From Streptosporangiaceae bacterium (lineage in GTDB: Bacteria; Actinomycetota; Actinomycetes; Streptosporangiales; Streptosporangiaceae), in NCBI GenBank assembly GCA_025964695.1, contig JAOPYK010000093.1:1-46462 (forward strand): a stretch of DNA of 46,462 nucleotides, given 5' to 3'. The position numbers were made by a program, and so were the translations under genes. Shown here in pieces: positions 43,626-46,462 of the stretch. Within the stretch, counting starts at the first letter, position 1; each line of letters begins with the position of its first letter. Below the pieces are notes generated by a model. It saw only the letters and a list, made by a program, of their open reading frames with translations, searched no databases and was not told where the DNA came from.

Positions 43626-44768
43626 ATGGGACGCGAGATCTTCACCGAGGAGCACGAGGCCTTCCGGGACATGGTGCGGTCCTTCATCGCGAAGGAGATC
43701 ACGCCCTTCCACGAGCAGTGGGAGAAGGACGGCGTCGTCTCCCGCGAGGTCTGGCTGGCGGCCGGCCGTCAGGGGCTGCTCGGGATCGACATCGACGAGG
43801 AGTACGGCGGCGGCGGCAACGACGACTACCGCTACTACATTGTCTTCAACGAGGAGCTGGCAAAGGCCGGGGTGCACGGACCCGGCTTCGCGGTGCACAA
43901 CGACATCAACGGCGGCTACCTCAGGCAACTGTGCACCGAGGAGCAGAAGCGGCGCTGGCTGCCCGGCTACTGCTCCGGTGAGATCATCACCGGCATCGCG
44001 ATGACCGAGCCCGCCGCCGGTTCCGACCTGCAGGGCATCAAGAGCACGGCGGTCAAGGACGGCGACGACTACATCCTCAACGGGTCCAAGACCTTCATCT
44101 CCAACGGCATCCTTGCCGACCTGGTGATCGTGGTGGCCAAGACCGACCCCTCCGCGGGAGCCCGCGGCGTCAGCCTGCTGATCGTCGAGCGCGGCATGCG
44201 GGGCTTCGAGCGTGGCCGCAACCTCGACAAGGTCGGCATGCACGCGCAGGACACCGCCGAGCTGTTCTTCGACAACGTCCGGGTGCCCAAGGCCAACCTC
44301 CTCGGTGAGGAGGGCATGGGTTTCATCTACCTGATGCAGAACCTGGCCCGGGAGCGGCTGTCGATCGGCACCACCGCGCTGGCGGGTGCCGAGTCCGCCT
44401 TCGAGCAGACCCTGGAGTACTGCAAGACCCGGGAGGCCTTCGGCCGCCCGATCGGCAAGTTCCAGCACAACCGGTTCACGCTCGCCGAGATGAAGACCGA
44501 GCTGTCGGTCGCGCGAGCCTTTACCGAGCAGTGCATCGTCAAGGAGAGCACCTCCGACCTCAGCATCGAGGAGGCCGCGATGCTGAAGTACTGGAACACC
44601 GAGATGCTCAAGACCGTCGTCGACCGGTGCGTCCAGCTGCACGGCGGCTACGGCTACATGATGGAGTACCCCATCGGGAAGGCCTACCAGGACGTACGGA
44701 TCCAGACGATCTTCGGCGGCACCACCGAGATCATGAAGGAGATCATCGGCCGCAGCCTCGGCGTATGA
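43626..44768 (+). CDS. Acyl-CoA dehydrogenase (long-chain type)
   Basis: A 380-aa FAD enzyme that introduces the 2,3-double bond in acyl-CoA for beta-oxidation. Signature 1 GIAMTEPAAGSDLQGIKST and the second signature region LHGGYGYMMEYPIGKAYQDV with IFGGTTEIMKEIIGR are present. The Glu in MMEYP is a candidate catalytic base. FGRPIGKFQHNRFTLAEMKT contacts substrate in relatives. ATG 43626 follows GGGAG at a somewhat long distance; the protein then starts as usual, MGREIFTEEHEAFRDMVRSF. Its stop overlaps a truncated downstream ORF by ATGA. Confidence 0.95.
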   Translation: MGREIFTEEHEAFRDMVRSFIAKEITPFHEQWEKDGVVSREVWLAAGRQGLLGIDIDEEYGGGGNDDYRYYIVFNEELAKAGVHGPGFAVHNDINGGYLRQLCTEEQKRRWLPGYCSGEIITGIAMTEPAAGSDLQGIKSTAVKDGDDYILNGSKTFISNGILADLVIVVAKTDPSAGARGVSLLIVERGMRGFERGRNLDKVGMHAQDTAELFFDNVRVPKANLLGEEGMGFIYLMQNLARERLSIGTTALAGAESAFEQTLEYCKTREAFGRPIGKFQHNRFTLAEMKTELSVARAFTEQCIVKESTSDLSIEEAAMLKYWNTEMLKTVVDRCVQLHGGYGYMMEYPIGKAYQDVRIQTIFGGTTEIMKEIIGRSLGV

Positions 44769-44824
44769 CCCCTGCCGTGGAGGAATCTGAGCGCCTGATC
44801 CGTACGGTCATGGAGGGCACGTGA
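44765..44824 (+). pseudogene. 19-codon ORF coupled to the acyl-CoA dehydrogenase gene, probably truncated
   Basis: MTPAVEESERLIRTVMEGT starts at the ATGA overlap with the dehydrogenase stop and ends at a GTGA overlap with the DUF397 remnant. The coupling suggests it is the 5' end of a former downstream gene cut off by the DUF397 sequence. A genuine tiny peptide is possible but unsupported. Confidence 0.35.
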
Positions 44825-45023
44825 AGGTCATCGACCTGGAGTCCGCACGCTGGCGTAGGAGCACACACAGCGACTCCGAAGGGGGCAAATGTGAACCGCC
44901 GATCTTCGTAATGTGATCGCGGTGCGTGACTCGAAGAGCCCCGACGGGCCGAAGCTGGCGTTCGGCCCGGCCGCGTTCGGGGTGCTGGCGCGCGAGATTC
45001 GTGCGGGACGCGACGACTTGTAG
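44821..45023 (+). pseudogene. Frameshifted DUF397 protein gene
   Basis: From GTG 44821 (GGAGGG just upstream) one frame reads SARWRRSTHSDSEGGKC, the typical DUF397 start, then hits a stop at 44914-44916. A second frame resumes as ADLRNVIAVRDSKSPDGPKL and AFGPAAFGVLAREIRAG up to the stop at 45021-45023. The conserved CVEVA segment between them is damaged by a small deletion near 44895. DUF397 proteins usually pair with a Scr1-type XRE regulator, which is absent here. Confidence 0.8.
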
Positions 45024-45041
45024 GTCGTTCGACGTCGGAAT

Positions 45042-45065
45042 AGCCCCCGGCTTGCGGCGGGGGCT
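45042..45065. terminator. Hairpin after the DUF397 remnant
   Basis: AGCCCCCG (45042-45049) and CGGGGGCT (45058-45065) form an 8-bp GC-rich stem with loop GCTTGCGG, 18 nt after the DUF397 stop. GAA and TTC can extend it after one mismatch. Confidence 0.6.
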
Positions 45066-45117
45066 GTTCCGTTGACGGACAAGTATCGTCAGCGATGTCA
45101 GCGCAATGAAATCCTGT

Positions 45118-45189
45118 CGTTTCGCCGTTTCGCCGTTTCGCCGTTTCGCCGTTTCGTCGTTTCGTCGTTTCGCCGTTTCGTCGTTTCGT
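45118..45189. repeat. Nine tandem 8-bp repeats CGTTTCGY
   Basis: Nine uninterrupted units: CGTTTCGC four times, CGTTTCGT twice, CGTTTCGC once, CGTTTCGT twice. The 8-bp period breaks any reading frame, so this is non-coding or phase-variable DNA. Confidence 0.92.
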
Positions 45190-45380
45190 CGCGCGATGCG
45201 GCGAGGGGCGGGCCGGCACCGGCCGGTTGAGGTTGAGGCTGGGCGTGTCTGTGCTGAGCCGCTGTCCCGCCGCGCTGACCTCGATGCGTAGGCCGGGCTT
45301 GGACTCGATGGCCTCAAGGTCGGTTTGGGCAAGTTTCTTCCCTTTGGGCGGCATGAACGCTTGCGTCTCTCACGGCTCCG

Positions 45381-45412
45381 CCCGCCGTCCCGCCGTCCCG
45401 CCGTCCCGCCGT
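45381..45412. repeat. Four tandem 8-bp repeats CCCGCCGT
   Basis: Four exact units of CCCGCCGT. It is the second 8-bp array within 300 bp, unrelated in sequence to the CGTTTCGY array. Confidence 0.9.
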
Positions 45413-45665
45413 TGACCGTGAGCACCAGCAACGCCGCCCGGTGGCCATGGCCGAGATAGGGGCCACGATCAAGCCCCGTTCCTGCTCTGCTCTACCCGGG
45501 CGTACGCAACGGTGTGCGCTGCCTGGCCCGGCTCAGGATTGCCGGCTATGCCAGGCACCTCAATGATCCCGACAAGATGCACTGTCACGTACGACCCACC
45601 GTACCGCCGGCGCCCCGTCCGCTCCCGGCCTTGATCCGGTTGGGCCTTACCTGGTGGCGAGGTTC

Positions 45666-45707
45666 TCGAATATCCGTTCGAATAATGTCGGTGACTGTGT
45701 GTAGCTT
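45666..45707 (+). promoter_or_regulatory. LexA-like SOS box and -10 element of the DUF222/HNH gene
   Basis: TCGAAT-ATCC-GTTCGA (45666-45681) matches the actinobacterial LexA site TCGAAC-N4-GTTCGA at all but one arm position. TAGCTT (45702-45707) lies 6 nt before ATG 45714, a leaderless -10. The box overlaps the expected -35 position, ideal for LexA repression. Confidence 0.7.
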
Positions 45708-45713
45708 GATGGT

Positions 45714-46462
45714 ATGCGGTCAGTGCCGGAGTTGGAGGCGGCCACCAGCGGGGAGCTGGTGGAGCTGGCCCATGCGGCGCTGGGGGTGCTGGCCGTCCGG
45801 CCGGCGCCGCAATGTCCTACGTTCTGCCTTGAACTGGCCGAGCGGATGGGCGCTGCCCTGGACCTGGGTGAGGCCGCACTGGCGGGTCTAGTGGGGCGGG
45901 CGGACGCTGCCGCGGAGCCGCTGCGGCAGCGGTTCGCAGGGACGCGCGGATGGCTGACGGTCGCCATGGGAATGCGTCATGGCCGGGCCTCCGAGCGGAT
46001 GACGGTGGCCCGCCAGCTGCCGCGCCTGCCGCGCACGGCGGGGTTGCTGTCGGCTGAGAAGCTGCCGTACGGGTACGCAGCGACGATCTGTGAGGCGGTC
46101 GCGCGCCTGTCGGATGAGGATGCCCTGGCGGCTGAGCGGATTTTGCTGGACGCGGCTCTTGAGGGAGTGTCGGCGACCAAGGTCGCCAAGCTGGGTGAGC
46201 GGATCGTCCAGGTCATCGCCGAACGCGACGGCACGGACGATCCCGGCCGGGACGCCCGGCGCGGGGCCCGGTCGTGGTTGCGGTTGTCGCGTTATCTGGG
46301 CGGCCGTGGCGCTGTGCGCGCGGATCTGGATCCCGAGTTGGCGGCGTTGCTGGCCGACCGGCTGGCGCCGTTGGCCAAGCCGGCCGGTCCGGAGGACACC
46401 CGCGACCAGGCCGAGCGCAACGCCGACGCGTTGCGCATGCTGCTGACCGGCGGCGGTACCGG
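45714..46462 (+). CDS. DUF222 (13E12-family) HNH endonuclease-type protein, N-terminal part
   Basis: The first 249 residues; the gene runs off the right edge. LVELAHAALGVLAVRPAPQC, LTVAMGMRHGRASERMTVAR, LPYGYAATICEAVARL and ARSWLRLSRYLGGRGAVRAD, then LDPELAALLADRLAPLAKPA, follow DUF222, the N-terminal domain of the mycobacterial 13E12 repeat family, usually ended by an HNH nuclease domain that would lie outside the window. These genes are often multicopy in actinobacteria. Several M. tuberculosis 13E12 genes are, as I recall, LexA-regulated, which agrees with the box upstream. Confidence 0.88.
   Translation, partial: MRSVPELEAATSGELVELAHAALGVLAVRPAPQCPTFCLELAERMGAALDLGEAALAGLVGRADAAAEPLRQRFAGTRGWLTVAMGMRHGRASERMTVARQLPRLPRTAGLLSAEKLPYGYAATICEAVARLSDEDALAAERILLDAALEGVSATKVAKLGERIVQVIAERDGTDDPGRDARRGARSWLRLSRYLGGRGAVRADLDPELAALLADRLAPLAKPAGPEDTRDQAERNADALRMLLTGGGT

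Larger units (their letters stand above)
45024..45713. other. 690-bp region without a supported gene
   Basis: It holds a hairpin (45042-45065), two arrays of 8-bp repeats (45118-45189 and 45381-45412) and an SOS-like promoter at its right end. A minus-strand frame from ATG 45354 (MPPKGKKLAQTDLEAIESKP, GLRIEVSAAGQRLST) has high third-position GC for about 50 codons before running into the repeats, perhaps a gene remnant. The part 45413-45660 shows nothing I recognise. Confidence 0.5.

Noticed and set aside
45106-45291. Small plus-strand frame translating the CGTTTCGY array
   Set aside because: Its protein is merely the repeat read through (RRFAVSSF pattern); no Shine-Dalgarno sequence, and the 8-bp unit does not keep frame.
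45118-45412. Possible CRISPR array
   Set aside because: Units are adjacent 8-mers without spacers, and no cas gene is in the window.

Overview
The window comes from a high-GC, mycothiol-making actinomycete, most likely from the Streptosporangiales (Nonomuraea/Streptosporangium/Actinomadura-like). This is judged from gene content and protein style only. Pointers are mshB for mycothiol, a seven-iron ferredoxin next to dapC, a DUF397 remnant, 13E12/DUF222 HNH proteins, many GTG/TTG starts, and many genes whose -10-like hexamer lies 6-8 nt before the start codon, as in leaderless actinobacterial transcripts. It reads as chromosomal core and near-core sequence. Two stretches look like scars of mobile or decayed DNA: 24.7-25.3 kb and 44.8-46.5 kb.

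Layout. 1-7.0 kb: the start of a succinate dehydrogenase operon (sdhC-sdhA, minus strand), a divergent three-gene signalling operon (PP2C-type response regulator, CHASE3-like histidine kinase, Rcp1-type response regulator), a LysR regulator and a Crp/Fnr regulator. The sdhC and lysR upstream regions share a 15-bp palindrome, ATAGCC-N3-GGCTAT. 7.3-11.5 kb: a Rieske lipoprotein and a heterodimeric ABC exporter whose two ATPase domains are degenerate in complementary ways. 11.6-18.1 kb: a DPP-IV-like peptidase, an exported propeller-like protein, a membrane Ser/Thr kinase, mshB and a DUF6113 membrane protein. 18.1-20.4 kb: rraA, an Lrp regulator and divergent rocD. 20.5-24.7 kb: a PadR-MFS efflux pair and an L-lactate permease.

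24.7-27.3 kb: a TnpB remnant, a frameshifted SnoaL-like remnant and a three-gene operon of secreted proteins or lipoproteins. 27.7-36.3 kb: a SEC-C protein, a helicase-associated-domain protein, a small exported peptide, a small lipoprotein, a cysteinyl-tRNA-synthetase-like protein without its active site, an M48-like protein with a broken zinc motif, a methyltransferase, an unknown protein and an enoyl-CoA hydratase. 36.4-38.3 kb: an SH3-like protein, fdxA and dapC. 38.4-42.1 kb: a ROK kinase - YhfX-family PLP enzyme - APC permease operon behind a clear sigma-70-type promoter. 42.3-44.8 kb: a DUF2617 protein, a MerR regulator and a divergent acyl-CoA dehydrogenase with a palindrome between them. 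44.8-46.5 kb: a truncated ORF, a broken DUF397 gene, 8-bp tandem repeats, and the start of a DUF222/HNH gene behind a LexA-like SOS box.

A window-wide oddity is the number of short tandem repeats, both inside coding sequences (Crp linker, ABC exporter, ROK tail) and at gene ends. The best candidates for undescribed biology are the ROK-YhfX-APC operon, the two active-site-less enzyme homologues that lie divergently at 31.7-33.5 kb, the secreted-protein operon at 25.2-27.3 kb, and the LysR/sdh operator link.
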